Positions 32,087 through 40,514 of a stretch of 45,035 nt of DNA are shown in pieces. The position numbers and the translations under genes are program-made. This DNA comes from an uncultured Dorea sp. (lineage in GTDB: Bacteria; Bacillota; Clostridia; Lachnospirales; Lachnospiraceae): NCBI GenBank assembly GCA_947063855.1, contig CAMSTW010000022.1, positions 1 through 45,035 of the forward strand, read 5' to 3'. A model generated the notes under the pieces. It did no database searches. It saw only the letters and a list, made by a program, of their open reading frames with translations, and was not told where the DNA came from. The first letter of the stretch is position 1. Each line of letters starts with the position of its first letter.

Positions 32087-33418
32087 TTAATTTTTCCCCA
32101 GACCAGAAAAGTTCTTAGCCAGACAGAGCAGGCAGAAGAGGAAGATACTGACCTGGCTTGCCAGAAGTCCCCACAGATATCCTTCAATCCCAAATACTGG
32201 AATCAGCAGGAATACGCTTGCAATCCTGATCCCAAGGCTGGCAGTGTTGATGCAGAAGGAAAGCTTCGTCCGTCCGGTTCCGTTGATGATGCTGATCAGG
32301 GTATTGTTGGTATACAGGAAGGGACACATCCATGCAAGAGTGATGATATAATCGCCGGCCATAGAGCTGTGGAACAGGATATCTCCGATCCACTGGCCGA
32401 AGCACAGAAGCGTCACACAGCAGATACTTCCAAGAAAGATACAGGAGGAAGCCACCTTCTTAATCAGCTCCGACATCTCCCGGCGGTTGTCAAGAGCCTG
32501 TATCTCGGCCACAGTCGGAAGGAGCATGGTCGATACGGAGTTCGTGATTGCAGAAGGAAACAGGATACAGGGCAGAGCCATTCCCGTCAGTACGCCGTAG
32601 GTGCCAAGCGCCTCTGAAAGCGTCAGTCCATAGCTTTTAAGCCGGACCGGGATGGAGACGGCTTCGACGCTTTGAAGAAGATTCAGAAGCACACGGCTTG
32701 CAGTCAGAGGCAAAGAGAGAGAGAATAACTCTCCGGCGTGTTTTAAGCTACCCCGGAGATGGAACCGCGCTATGGCAGGAAGTATCCGACCCTTTGTCAG
32801 GGCGTGCAGACAGAAAATGGAGGAGGCTGCTTCTCCCAGAACCAGTCCGAGTACGGCAAGCGCTACGCCGAAGCGGATTCCATGCCTTACGCCGTAAAGG
32901 TACAGCAGATAAACGCCGAGAATTCTTGCGGTCTGCTCAATAAACTGAGAGACGGCAGGGACGCCGGTCTGTTTAAGCCCGAAGTAATATCCGCAGATAC
33001 AGCTGTGAACGGATGCGAACGGAAAGGCGTAGGAAAGAATAACGAGCAGATCGGCGCACCTGGGTTCCTTCAGGAAGAAGGCGGATATAGGTACGGCGTA
33101 TCTCTGGAGAATCAGAGTGATTATGGCGGAGACGGCGACGGTAAGCGTCAGGCTTGTATATAACAGCTCTCTGGCTTCGTGCTGTTTCCCCCGGGTGACG
33201 CGTGCGGCCACACAGCGGGACAGGGCAGTCTCTATGCCGGCGCAGGTCAGAGAAAAGCAGAGCGCGTAGACAGGAAATACAAGCTGATAGATGCCCACGC
33301 CTTCCTCCCCGAAGGTATGGCTCAGGAAGATCCGATAGAAAAACCCCATGAACCGTGTAGCGAATCCAGTCAGTGTTAAGATAAAAGTACCTTTGATGAT
33401 TGCATGTTTTCGAGACAT
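32087..33418 (-). CDS. SpoVB-like polysaccharide/lipid flippase (MOP superfamily)
   Basis: 443 aa from ATG 33418, with a CAGGAG ribosome binding site in front. About twelve membrane segments. It begins IKGTFILTLTGFATRFMGFF with RIFLSHTFGEEGVGIYQLVF, the classic SpoVB start, and contains FYFGLKQ-type and CAGIETALSRCVA loops. Members flip lipid-linked precursors across the membrane; SpoVB acts in spore cortex formation. A lipid II or oligosaccharide flippase of another pathway remains possible. It is transcribed alone, divergent from the iscR-like gene, with about 50 bp between its start and the iscR-like promoter. Confidence 0.87.
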   Translation of the reverse strand: MSRKHAIIKGTFILTLTGFATRFMGFFYRIFLSHTFGEEGVGIYQLVFPVYALCFSLTCAGIETALSRCVAARVTRGKQHEARELLYTSLTLTVAVSAIITLILQRYAVPISAFFLKEPRCADLLVILSYAFPFASVHSCICGYYFGLKQTGVPAVSQFIEQTARILGVYLLYLYGVRHGIRFGVALAVLGLVLGEAASSIFCLHALTKGRILPAIARFHLRGSLKHAGELFSLSLPLTASRVLLNLLQSVEAVSIPVRLKSYGLTLSEALGTYGVLTGMALPCILFPSAITNSVSTMLLPTVAEIQALDNRREMSELIKKVASSCIFLGSICCVTLLCFGQWIGDILFHSSMAGDYIITLAWMCPFLYTNNTLISIINGTGRTKLSFCINTASLGIRIASVFLLIPVFGIEGYLWGLLASQVSIFLFCLLCLAKNFSGLGKN

Positions 33419-33469
33419 AGTAATCTCCTGGATGATATCATATTATTAAAACATATTCAAAAAGAGGAC

Positions 33470-33498
33470 TTGACAGAACAAAAAAGCGGTGTTATCCT
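33470..33498 (+). promoter_or_regulatory. Promoter of the iscR-iscS-iscU-mnmA operon
   Basis: A perfect TTGACA is separated by 17 bp from TATCCT, about 78 bp upstream of the IscR-like start codon. The expected transcription start falls close to the palindrome at 33513-33531. Confidence 0.8.
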
Positions 33499-33512
33499 AC
33501 ATATGGTCGATA

Positions 33513-33531
33513 TCCTAGCAAATTGCTAGGA
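33513..33531. promoter_or_regulatory. 19-bp palindromic operator, probable site for the IscR/Rrf2 regulator
   Basis: The arms TCCTAGCAA and TTGCTAGGA are perfect around a single central A. It begins 14 bp downstream of the -10 element, placed to block transcription. Autoregulation by the first gene of the operon is the simplest reading. Confidence 0.75.
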
Positions 33532-33575
33532 ATTAGGAACCGATATGCAGAAGAATATGAAAAGAAGGTGAGTGA

Positions 33576-34034
33576 GTGAAGCTTTCTACGAAGGGACGAT
33601 ATGGACTTCGTGCGATGATAGATCTTGCCAGATACAGTGAAGAAGAGCCGGTGTCAATCAGCAGTATTGCGTCAAGGCAGGATATCTCAGAGCGGTATCT
33701 GGAGCAGCTGGTCGGACTCTTGAGAAAGGCGGGGCTTGTGCAGAGCATCCGCGGTGCAACAGGCGGATATGTGCTGGCGAGAAGCGCCGGTGAGATTTCC
33801 GTGGGAGATGTCCTGCGGGCGCTTGAGGGAAGTCTTGAGCCGGTCAAGTGTGCGGCGTTCTACACAGAGGAGGGGTGTACGGCTTCGGATGGATGCGTGA
33901 CCAAGTATGTATGGCAGAAGATCAACGACAGCATCAACGAGACCGTGGACCGGATGATGTTGGATGAACTGGTCCAAGAGAGCAGGGCAGTGAATCCTGA
34001 GGGTGAGCTTGCGAATCCCAGATGTAACTCATGA
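33576..34034 (+). CDS. iscR: Rrf2-family iron-sulfur transcriptional regulator (IscR-like)
   Basis: 152 aa from GTG 33576 behind AAGAAGGTGAG. The N-terminal winged helix is typical: MKLSTKGRYGLRAMIDLAR, then ISERYLEQLVGLLRKAGLV and SIRGATGGYVLAR. Three cysteines in the segment CAAFYTEEGCTASDGC fit a 2Fe-2S-binding IscR, which senses cluster supply. It heads a tight cluster with iscS, iscU and mnmA and has a palindromic operator in its own leader, so it probably represses this operon. CymR, a related Rrf2 cysteine-metabolism regulator, lacks these cysteines. Confidence 0.92.
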   Translation: MKLSTKGRYGLRAMIDLARYSEEEPVSISSIASRQDISERYLEQLVGLLRKAGLVQSIRGATGGYVLARSAGEISVGDVLRALEGSLEPVKCAAFYTEEGCTASDGCVTKYVWQKINDSINETVDRMMLDELVQESRAVNPEGELANPRCNS

Positions 34035-34062
34035 TAAGATAACAGAAAGGCAGGAGAAGAAC

Positions 34063-35244
34063 ATGGAGAGATTCATATATTTGGATAACGCGGCGACGAC
34101 AAAGACGGCGCCGGAGGTAGTGGAGGCGATGCTTCCGTATTTTACGGAGAAGTTCGGCAATCCCTCCAGTGTCTACAGTTTTGCGGCTGGCAATAAGGAA
34201 GTGATCAGCGGACAGAGGGATGCGATTGCAGAGGTGCTGGGCGCGAAGGGCAATGAGATTTATTTTACCGCAGGAGGTTCGGAATCGGATAACTGGGCTC
34301 TTAAGGCGACGGCCGAGGCCTATGCGGACAAGGGGAATCACATCATCACGACGAAGATAGAGCACCACGCCATCCTTCATACGGCGGAATATCTGGAGAA
34401 GAGGGGATTCGAGGTGACTTATCTGGATGTAGACGAGGACGGCAGGATCAGTCTTGACGAGCTTAAGCGTGCGATCCGTCCGGCCACCATACTGATCTCC
34501 GTGATGTACGCCAATAACGAGATCGGAACCATCCAGCCTGTCAGGGAGATCGGCGAGATAGCCCATGAGAACGGAATCCTTTTCCACACGGATGCGGTCC
34601 AGGCATTCGGACAAGTGCCGATCAATGTAGATGAATGCCATATTGATATGTTAAGCGCCAGCGGCCACAAGCTGAACGGGCCAAAGGGCATAGGCTTCTT
34701 ATATATCCGCAAGGGGGTTAAGATCCGCTCCTTCGTACATGGAGGCGCGCAGGAGCGTAAGCGCCGGGCAGGTACGGAGAACGTTCCCGGAATCGTAGGT
34801 CTTGGAACGGCAGTAAAGAGGGCGGCGGCTACGATGAAGGAGCGGGCAGAGCAGGAGCGTGCGCTCAGAGATTATATGATCGGGCGGGTGATGGAGGAGA
34901 TACCTTACTGCCGCCTGAACGGGCATAAGACAGAGCGGCTGCCGAACAACGTGAATTTCAGCTTCCGGTTTGTAGAGGGAGAGTCGCTGCTGATCATGCT
35001 GGACGGAAAAGGAATCTGTGCTTCCAGCGGTTCCGCCTGTACGTCCGGGTCGCTGGATCCGTCCCACGTGCTTCTGGCAATCGGGCTTCCCCATGAGATC
35101 GCCCACGGATCCTTAAGACTGACGCTGGGAGAAGAGACGACGAAGGAAGAGATTGATTATGTAGTCGATTCTTTGAAGGAGATTGTGGCGTCCTTAAGAA
35201 ATATGTCGCCGCTTTACGAGGATTTCCTTAAGAGCTCCAGGTGA
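34063..35244 (+). CDS. iscS: Cysteine desulfurase (IscS/NifS type)
   Basis: 393 aa; start at ATG 34063 behind CAGGAGAAG, 28 bp after iscR, rather than an upstream in-frame codon inside iscR. A PLP enzyme that removes sulfur from cysteine and passes it on as a persulfide. The PLP-binding Lys203 lies in SASGHKLNGPKG, and the catalytic Cys326 is in the mobile loop ASSGSACTSGSLDPSHV. It supplies sulfur for cluster assembly on IscU, the next gene, and for tRNA thiolation by MnmA, the one after. Confidence 0.96.
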   Translation: MERFIYLDNAATTKTAPEVVEAMLPYFTEKFGNPSSVYSFAAGNKEVISGQRDAIAEVLGAKGNEIYFTAGGSESDNWALKATAEAYADKGNHIITTKIEHHAILHTAEYLEKRGFEVTYLDVDEDGRISLDELKRAIRPATILISVMYANNEIGTIQPVREIGEIAHENGILFHTDAVQAFGQVPINVDECHIDMLSASGHKLNGPKGIGFLYIRKGVKIRSFVHGGAQERKRRAGTENVPGIVGLGTAVKRAAATMKERAEQERALRDYMIGRVMEEIPYCRLNGHKTERLPNNVNFSFRFVEGESLLIMLDGKGICASSGSACTSGSLDPSHVLLAIGLPHEIAHGSLRLTLGEETTKEEIDYVVDSLKEIVASLRNMSPLYEDFLKSSR

Positions 35245-35350
35245 TACGAAGGATGCCGGGAGGCAGTTCGAAAGTCCGGTTTCCGGCCGGATGGAGTACT
35301 GGGATTTCCGTGTAAGAACTATGAAGATATAGATGGAGGAGGAAGACAAG

Positions 35351-35794
35351 ATGTATACAGAGAAGGTAATGGATCATTTTCAGAATCCAAGAAATGTAGG
35401 AGAGATAGAGGGAGCCAGCGGAGTAGGAACCGTGGGAAATGCGAAGTGCGGGGATATCATGAGGATATATCTGGATATTGACGAGAACCAGATGATCCGT
35501 GACGTGAAGTTCAAGACCTTTGGCTGCGGGGCTGCGGTCGCGACCAGCAGCATGGCCACCGAGCTTGTGAAGGGCAAGTCCATCTATGATGCGCTTCAGG
35601 TAACCAATAAGGCGGTGATGGAAGCGTTAGACGGGCTTCCGCCGGTGAAGGTGCACTGTTCCCTGCTGGCAGAGGAGGCAATCCACGCGGCTCTGTGGGA
35701 TTATGCCGAGAAGAACGGGATCAAGATCGAAGGGCTTGAGAAGCCGAAGTCTGATATCCACGAGGGCGAGGAAGAAGAGGAAGAAGAATATTAA
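35351..35794 (+). CDS. iscU: Iron-sulfur cluster scaffold protein (IscU/NifU N-terminal type)
   Basis: 147 aa; start at ATG 35351 behind GGAGGAGGAAGACAAG. Clusters are assembled on three cysteines: NAKCGDIMRIYLDI, FKTFGCGAAVATSSM and VKVHCSLLAEEAI. An Asp in the KCGD motif matches active scaffolds. The C-terminus ends in an unusual run of glutamates (EGEEEEEEEY), seen in many clostridial members. It receives sulfur from the IscS encoded directly upstream. Confidence 0.95.
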   Translation: MYTEKVMDHFQNPRNVGEIEGASGVGTVGNAKCGDIMRIYLDIDENQMIRDVKFKTFGCGAAVATSSMATELVKGKSIYDALQVTNKAVMEALDGLPPVKVHCSLLAEEAIHAALWDYAEKNGIKIEGLEKPKSDIHEGEEEEEEEY

Positions 35795-35809
35795 TAAAGC
35801 GGAGGAAGC

Positions 35810-37021
35810 ATGGCGGATAAAAAGGTGGTTGTCGGGATGTCCGGCGGGGTGGATTCTTCTGTGGCGGCATGGCTTCTGAAGGAGCAGGGGTATGATGTCA
35901 TCGGCGTGACCATGCAGATCTGGCAGGAGGAAGAGGAAGTTGTCCTGGAGGAACAGGGAGGCTGCTGCGGACTGAGCGCGGTGGAGGATGCCAGAAGGGT
36001 AGCCGCGTCTCTTGGGATCCCATATTATGTGATGAATTTTAAGCAGGAATTCAAGACAAATGTGATTGATTATTTTGTGAATGAATATCTGAATGGAAGG
36101 ACTCCGAATCCCTGTATTGCATGCAACCGCTATGTAAAGTGGGAGTCTCTTCTTAGGAGGAGCATGGAGATCGGGGCGGATTATATCGCAACCGGACATT
36201 ATGCCAGGATTGACCGTCTGCCCAATGGAAGATATGCATTGCGCACCTCACAGACCGGGGCGAAGGACCAGACCTATGCGCTCTATAATCTGACGCAGGA
36301 ACAGCTCGCGCATACGCTGATGCCGGTGGGAGAATACACGAAGGAGGAGATCCGCGGTATGGCAGGGAAGATTGGACTCAGGGTGGCGGACAAGCCGGAC
36401 AGCCAGGATATCTGCTTTGTTCCGGACGGAGATTATGCTTCGTATATTACGCGGTATATGGAAGCCGGACAGGACTGGCGGACAGGACAAGGCCGCGTCA
36501 ATGCCCGACCCGGATATCATACCGGACGAAGCGCGAAAGGCGCCGGAAGTGAAGCGGGACAAAGTGTGGAGGGCGTCGGCATTGAGACAGGCGGAGGTTA
36601 CAGGTTAGAACCAGGGAATTTTATCCTGCGTGATGGTACGGTGGTTGGAAAACATAAAGGAATCATACATTATACGGTGGGACAGCGCAAAGGCCTGGGC
36701 CTGGCGCTTGGACATCCGGTATTCGTCCTTGAGATACGGCCCGGGACCAACGAGGTTGTGGTCGGGACCAGTGAAGAGTCGCTGTCTTATGAGGTCAGGG
36801 CAAACCGTGTGAATTTCATGTCCGTGGAAGATCTGCCAGAGAAGAAGAGAGTGTGGGCGAAGATACGCTATAACCATAAGGGTGCGTGGTGCACAGTCGA
36901 AAAGACAGGGAAAGACGAGATCCTGTGTGTGTTCGAAGAAGCGCAGCGTGCGGTCACACCCGGACAGGCGGTGGTACTGTACGACGGGGATTATGTGCTT
37001 GGAGGGGGAACCATTGTCTGA
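35810..37021 (+). CDS. mnmA: tRNA-specific 2-thiouridylase MnmA, with a 45-residue Gly-rich insertion
   Basis: 403 aa from ATG 35810 behind GCGGAGGAAGC. The enzyme thiolates the wobble uridine of Lys, Glu and Gln tRNAs using ATP and sulfur from IscS. N-terminal PP-loop: [20 protein letters not shown]. Catalytic cysteines: one in [13 protein letters not shown] and one in [12 protein letters not shown]. The C-terminal part includes [16 protein letters not shown]. Usual length is about 360; here residues about 222-267 ([10 protein letters not shown] to GGGYRLEP) form an additional, Gly/Arg-rich, low-complexity segment just before GNFILRDG. The insertion lies in a surface linker after the second cysteine and keeps the frame, so activity is probably kept. 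Confidence 0.95.
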   Translation: MADKKVVVGMSGGVDSSVAAWLLKEQGYDVIGVTMQIWQEEEEVVLEEQGGCCGLSAVEDARRVAASLGIPYYVMNFKQEFKTNVIDYFVNEYLNGRTPNPCIACNRYVKWESLLRRSMEIGADYIATGHYARIDRLPNGRYALRTSQTGAKDQTYALYNLTQEQLAHTLMPVGEYTKEEIRGMAGKIGLRVADKPDSQDICFVPDGDYASYITRYMEAGQDWRTGQGRVNARPGYHTGRSAKGAGSEAGQSVEGVGIETGGGYRLEPGNFILRDGTVVGKHKGIIHYTVGQRKGLGLALGHPVFVLEIRPGTNEVVVGTSEESLSYEVRANRVNFMSVEDLPEKKRVWAKIRYNHKGAWCTVEKTGKDEILCVFEEAQRAVTPGQAVVLYDGDYVLGGGTIV

Positions 37022-37067
37022 GAATTCCATCTCCGTTACAAAAATACTGCCAGAAAGGAGGAGTAAG

Positions 37068-37871
37068 ATGCTGTCAGATTGTCATATGCATACACAGTTT
37101 TCGCTGGATTCGGATACAGATCCGGAAGAGATGGTAAAGAGCGCGGTTTCCAAGGGGCTGGATGCAGTCTGTATCACGGATCATGAAGACAAGGATTATG
37201 TCAGCGAGGGGAATCTGTGGACTTTCGACGTGGATGCATATTTTACGCAGATGGAAAGGCTGAGAGAGAAGTACCGCCGGGCGATAGACCTGCGGATCGG
37301 CGTGGAGATCGGCCTGCAGCCCCATCTGGGAGAATATTACCGGGCTTATGTCAGACAGAAGCCCTTTGATTTCGTGATCGGTTCGGTTCATCTTATCGGC
37401 TTTCGGGATCCTTATTATAAAGAATTCTTCGAAGGGCGAAGCGACGCGGATGCATACAAAGAAACCTTTCTGGAGACTTATGAGGATATCCGGAGAATAG
37501 AGGATTTTGATGTGCTGGGACATCTGGATTATGTCACACGCTATGGAAACCATCAGGCAGAGGAGTATTCTTATGCAAAGTTTTCGGATATCATTGACCT
37601 GATCTTGCGGTACTTGATTGAGCATGGGAAGGGAATCGAGCTGAATACGGCCGGATTAAAGTATGGATTACCGTACGCCCACCCGCATATGGACGTACTG
37701 AACCGTTACCGCGAGCTTGGCGGGGAGATTATCACCGTAGGTGCAGACGCCCATAAGCCGGAGCACGTTGCATATGATTTCCATAAGGTCCCGGAGATAC
37801 TGAAAAGCTGCGGCTTCCGGTATTACACGGAATTTGTGCAGAGAAAAGCTGTGTTTAAGAAGCTTCCATAG
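37068..37871 (+). CDS. PHP-domain phosphatase, histidinol-phosphatase (HisJ/HisK) type
   Basis: 267 aa; start at ATG 37068 behind AAAGGAGGAGTAAG. Metal-binding PHP motifs: the start MLSDCHMHTQFSLDSD, ITDHEDKDY, a Glu in RIGVEIGLQPH, IGSVHLIG, DVLGHLDYVTRYG and VGADAHKPEHVAYDF. These match histidinol-phosphatases of Bacillus type (HisK/YtvP). The gene lies after mnmA and not with other histidine genes, so another phosphate monoester substrate remains possible. Confidence 0.87.
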   Translation: MLSDCHMHTQFSLDSDTDPEEMVKSAVSKGLDAVCITDHEDKDYVSEGNLWTFDVDAYFTQMERLREKYRRAIDLRIGVEIGLQPHLGEYYRAYVRQKPFDFVIGSVHLIGFRDPYYKEFFEGRSDADAYKETFLETYEDIRRIEDFDVLGHLDYVTRYGNHQAEEYSYAKFSDIIDLILRYLIEHGKGIELNTAGLKYGLPYAHPHMDVLNRYRELGGEIITVGADAHKPEHVAYDFHKVPEILKSCGFRYYTEFVQRKAVFKKLP

Positions 37872-37938
37872 CTTGGGAGAGCTGATGGCTTTAAAAATTA
37901 TCATCTGTACGGTTGAAGTGTCGTTCAAAGGACGGAAA

Positions 37939-38011
37939 TTGGGAGGCGTCCTTCCTGACACACTCTTAAGCAATACTCCGGAATGTCTGTTTATAGGAAG
38001 GCGCCTCCCAA
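37939..38011. repeat. Long imperfect inverted repeat between convergent genes
   Basis: Arms at 37939-37956 (TTGGGAGGCGTCCTTCCT) and 37995-38011 (AGGAAGGCGCCTCCCAA) are complementary apart from one unpaired base, with a 38-nt loop. It lies between the PHP gene and the M42 peptidase gene, which converge. It may act as a two-way terminator or be a miniature mobile sequence. Confidence 0.75.
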
Positions 38012-38036
38012 CTTCCTGTGCACTGGAGATCGGATG

Positions 38037-39047
38037 TTACTGTGTGATGAGCGCTTTAAGAAGCTTATAAGTATTCATCACTCCATCCGTATGGGAACGC
38101 TCATAGTTATGGGAAGCGTACACGCCGGGGCCGATCAGTCCGTGGCGGATATCATAGCCGGCCTTAAGTGAAGCGCCTACGTCGGAGGAATAGTGCGGAT
38201 AGATATCAACCGCGTAGCCTAATCCGTTCTCCTTCGCGAGTGAGATGAGACGGGAGGTAATCTCGTAATCATATGGGCCGCCGGAATCCTTGGAACAGAT
38301 GGAGACCATACGCTCCGTACACTCAAGACCGTCTCCGACACAGCCCATATCGACGGAGAGCATCTCTTTCGTATCGGAAGGAATAAAGGACGCGCCGTGT
38401 CCGACTTCTTCATAAGTAGTGAATATCAGGGTAAGCTTGCGGTTCAGTGTGATACCTTCTTCTTTGATTGTCTTCGCCAGACCAAGAAGGATGGCGGCAG
38501 ACAGCTTGTCATCTAAGAATCTGCTCTTGATATAGCCGCTTGCGGTCACAACGGTACGCGGATCCATAGCGATAAAATCACCGTTCTGGACGCCAAGCTT
38601 CTTCACATCATCCTTAGAGTCTACATTTTCATCCAGAAGGATCTCCATATTCACTTCCTTCTTCTCCTTCTTCTCATCTGCCACGTGGGCGGACGGCTCC
38701 GTGTTCAATACAACGCCTGTGTAGACCTGTCCGTCTCTGGTATGTACGGTACAGTTCTCTCCGTCGCAGGTATCCCATTGATGTCCGCCGATGGTGGTTG
38801 GACGGATGCGTCCGTTGTCTTTGATCTCCCGGACCATAGCTCCAAGCGTATCCACATGGGCCGCCAGTACAAGCGGGTTCCCTTCACCGCCCAGTACAAC
38901 GCTTACATTTCCCTTGTTGGACATCTCGGGTTCATAACCCAGAGCACGGATCTGCCCGGACAGATAAGCCGTGACTCTGCCGGTGTATCCGGTCGGGCTT
39001 GGAATGGCTGTGAGCGCCTTCAATTGTTCTAAAATATAGTCTTTCAT
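38037..39047 (-). CDS. M42-family metallo-aminopeptidase
   Basis: 336 aa from ATG 39047 behind AAAGGAGG. A cytoplasmic di-metal aminopeptidase acting on peptides from protein breakdown. Visible ligands: His-Asp in VLAAHVDTLGAMV, Asp in RFLDDKLSAA, the catalytic pair in TTYEEVGHGAS, Asp in SVDMGCVGD, and His in YERSHTDGV. A charged insertion (VADEKKEKKEVNME) sits in the dimerisation/tetrahedral domain. The promoter overlaps a palindrome (39083-39100) also found upstream of the wall subtilase, so it is probably controlled together with it by the divergent RpiR-type regulator. Confidence 0.93.
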   Translation of the reverse strand: MKDYILEQLKALTAIPSPTGYTGRVTAYLSGQIRALGYEPEMSNKGNVSVVLGGEGNPLVLAAHVDTLGAMVREIKDNGRIRPTTIGGHQWDTCDGENCTVHTRDGQVYTGVVLNTEPSAHVADEKKEKKEVNMEILLDENVDSKDDVKKLGVQNGDFIAMDPRTVVTASGYIKSRFLDDKLSAAILLGLAKTIKEEGITLNRKLTLIFTTYEEVGHGASFIPSDTKEMLSVDMGCVGDGLECTERMVSICSKDSGGPYDYEITSRLISLAKENGLGYAVDIYPHYSSDVGASLKAGYDIRHGLIGPGVYASHNYERSHTDGVMNTYKLLKALITQ

Positions 39048-39082
39048 AAAAAATCCTCCTTTATCATTGTGAAAAATAACTA

Positions 39083-39100
39083 TTATAGTATCTACTATAA
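39083..39100. promoter_or_regulatory. Operator TTATAGTA-TC-TACTATAA at the M42 promoter
   Basis: Perfect 8-bp arms around TC. It covers part of the -10 element of the M42 promoter and the expected start site, a repressor position. Core ATAGTA-NN-TACTAT is shared with 40304-40317 and 40335-40348. Confidence 0.8.
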
Positions 39101-39125
39101 TATATGTAAAAAGCAAATTGTGCAA
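39097..39125 (-). promoter_or_regulatory. Promoter of the M42 peptidase gene
   Basis: On the minus strand TTGCAC and TATTAT are separated by 17 bp. The -10 overlaps the operator at 39083-39100. Confidence 0.65.
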
Positions 39126-39131
39126 GAGTTC

Positions 39132-39160
39132 TTGCGAAAAATTAAAAAAAATAGTATAAT
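39132..39160 (+). promoter_or_regulatory. Promoter of the RpiR-type regulator gene
   Basis: TTGCGA and a perfect TATAAT are separated by 17 bp. A half-site ATAGTA (39151-39156) touches the -10, which would permit autoregulation. The -35 boxes of this and the divergent M42 promoter lie at the two ends of a GCAAGA-GT-TCTTGC dyad (39122-39135). Confidence 0.65.
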
Positions 39161-39298
39161 TTTTATAACTGTTCTATAAATGGGTCATGTTATGGACGGA
39201 CAACAGGATAATCTGGGGACATGCTTTTGAGAAAAATAGTTTCGGAAGTCTGGCGGGCGGTTCAGGAGTATGTACGGAAGACAGGAGGAGAGCGAGAT

Positions 39299-40150
39299 AT
39301 GGATATAATCATGCGGATTGAAGAACACTATCCGTCTATGACGAAGAAGCAGAAGCAGATTGCAGACTATATCAAGGAGAATATTGATACGATGACATTC
39401 ATCACTCTGAGAGAATTGAGCAAGGAGCTTGGGGTGACGGAGATTACGATTCTGAATACTTGTAAGGCGTTAGGATATAACAGCTTTAATGAGATGAAAT
39501 ACGAAGTCCGGAAGTACAGTAATATGAATCAGAGAATAGATGTCTATCAGAAGAATGAGTATTTCAGCAGTTCCGTTCCTCAATACGAACTGAATAATAA
39601 GGAACAATTACTCAGAGAGATCTGCATGGAAGAAAAGGGACTCATGGAGGAGTATGTGAGGAGCTTTGACAGTCGTTATCTGATTGAGACCGCGAGACTG
39701 TTTCTGAAGTATTCGAAGATTATACTCTGCGGAAGAGGGCTGTCACATATCCTGTGCCAGTGGCTTGCTTCGAATCTTGCCGGGACGCAGATTGCATCCA
39801 TGATTGTGAACACCGAACTGAACGAGAGTGTTTATTCCGCCCTTCCGGCGCTGGATTCGGACACTTTGTTGGTGGCAATCTCATTCCCGGATTATTATTT
39901 TATGACGGAACAGGTGGCAAGGTATGCGAAGAGAAAGGGGGCGTTCGTACTGGGGATATCAGACCGGAAGTCATCAGGGGTGGCAAAGACTTCAGATGCG
40001 CTTCTGACTGCGCGTACTACCACGAGGATGTTCATGAACACTGCTTCGACGCCGATGGCGCTTATCAATATGCTTTCATCGGCGATTAAGATTGAAGGGG
40101 ACAAGGATGAACGGATTATAGGAGAGGAGTTCGGCGGACTCTTTCATTAG
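39299..40150 (+). CDS. MurR/RpiR-family transcriptional regulator
   Basis: 283 aa; start at ATG 39299 behind AGGAGGAGAGCGAGAT, not an upstream in-frame TTG at 39221. Residues 1-77 are the RpiR-type helix-turn-helix domain (MTKKQKQIADYIKENIDTMT, then LRELSKELGVTEITILNTCK). Residues about 125-250 are a SIS domain (KIILCGRGLSHILCQWLASN, then DTLLVAISFPDYYFMTEQVA), which in relatives binds phosphosugars. The usual SIS Ser-rich loop reads GRGLSH here. The gene lies between an M42 peptidase and a wall subtilase whose promoters share a palindrome, so it is the likely controller of both, linking proteolysis to sugar state. Confidence 0.92.
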   Translation: MDIIMRIEEHYPSMTKKQKQIADYIKENIDTMTFITLRELSKELGVTEITILNTCKALGYNSFNEMKYEVRKYSNMNQRIDVYQKNEYFSSSVPQYELNNKEQLLREICMEEKGLMEEYVRSFDSRYLIETARLFLKYSKIILCGRGLSHILCQWLASNLAGTQIASMIVNTELNESVYSALPALDSDTLLVAISFPDYYFMTEQVARYAKRKGAFVLGISDRKSSGVAKTSDALLTARTTTRMFMNTASTPMALINMLSSAIKIEGDKDERIIGEEFGGLFH

Positions 40151-40214
40151 AAAGGGTTTTACAAGATATAGTAAGATTTAGATTATAGAATCAAGAGATT
40201 GTGTGTCGGAAAAT

Positions 40215-40269
40215 GCTTGAAATATTGCTCTGATTGCGAAAACAGGGCGGTATTTCAGGCTTTTTTTGT
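40215..40269 (+). terminator. Terminator of the RpiR-type gene
   Basis: The arms GCTTGAAATA (40215-40224) and TATTTCAGGC (40251-40260), extended inward by a further stem with several wobbles, are followed by TTTTTTTGTTT. Confidence 0.85.
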
Positions 40270-40303
40270 TTGGCAGGGCGAAAGGCACAAGAAAAAACGA
40301 CTA

Positions 40304-40348
40304 ATAGTAAATACTATATATTGGTAAAAAATATATAGTATTTACTAT
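40304..40348. promoter_or_regulatory. Paired operators upstream of the subtilase gene (19-bp inverted repeat)
   Basis: ATAGTA-AA-TACTAT (40304-40317) and ATAGTA-TT-TACTAT (40335-40348) have centres 31 bp apart, about three helical turns. Together they form perfect 19-bp arms around a 7-nt spacer. They end 7 bp before the -35 element, so they could support either activation or repression by looping. Confidence 0.8.
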
Positions 40349-40355
40349 ATATGTA

Positions 40356-40385
40356 TTGACAACCCAAGTGTAAATATTATATAGT
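40356..40385 (+). promoter_or_regulatory. Probable promoter of the subtilase gene
   Basis: TTGACA and TATAGT are separated by 18 bp. A second set, TTGACA (40385-40390) and TATAAA (40407-40412) with 16 bp, lies directly downstream and may be used instead. Confidence 0.55.
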
Positions 40386-40514
40386 TGACACAGATACTTA
40401 AAAAATTATAAAAAGCAGAAAAAAATTGTGAAATATTCACAAAGGCATGGTTTTTAGAGTTTTTTGAGGTATCTGAATACAAAAGGCGAAAAGCCAGTAC
40501 AAGGAGGGAAAAAA

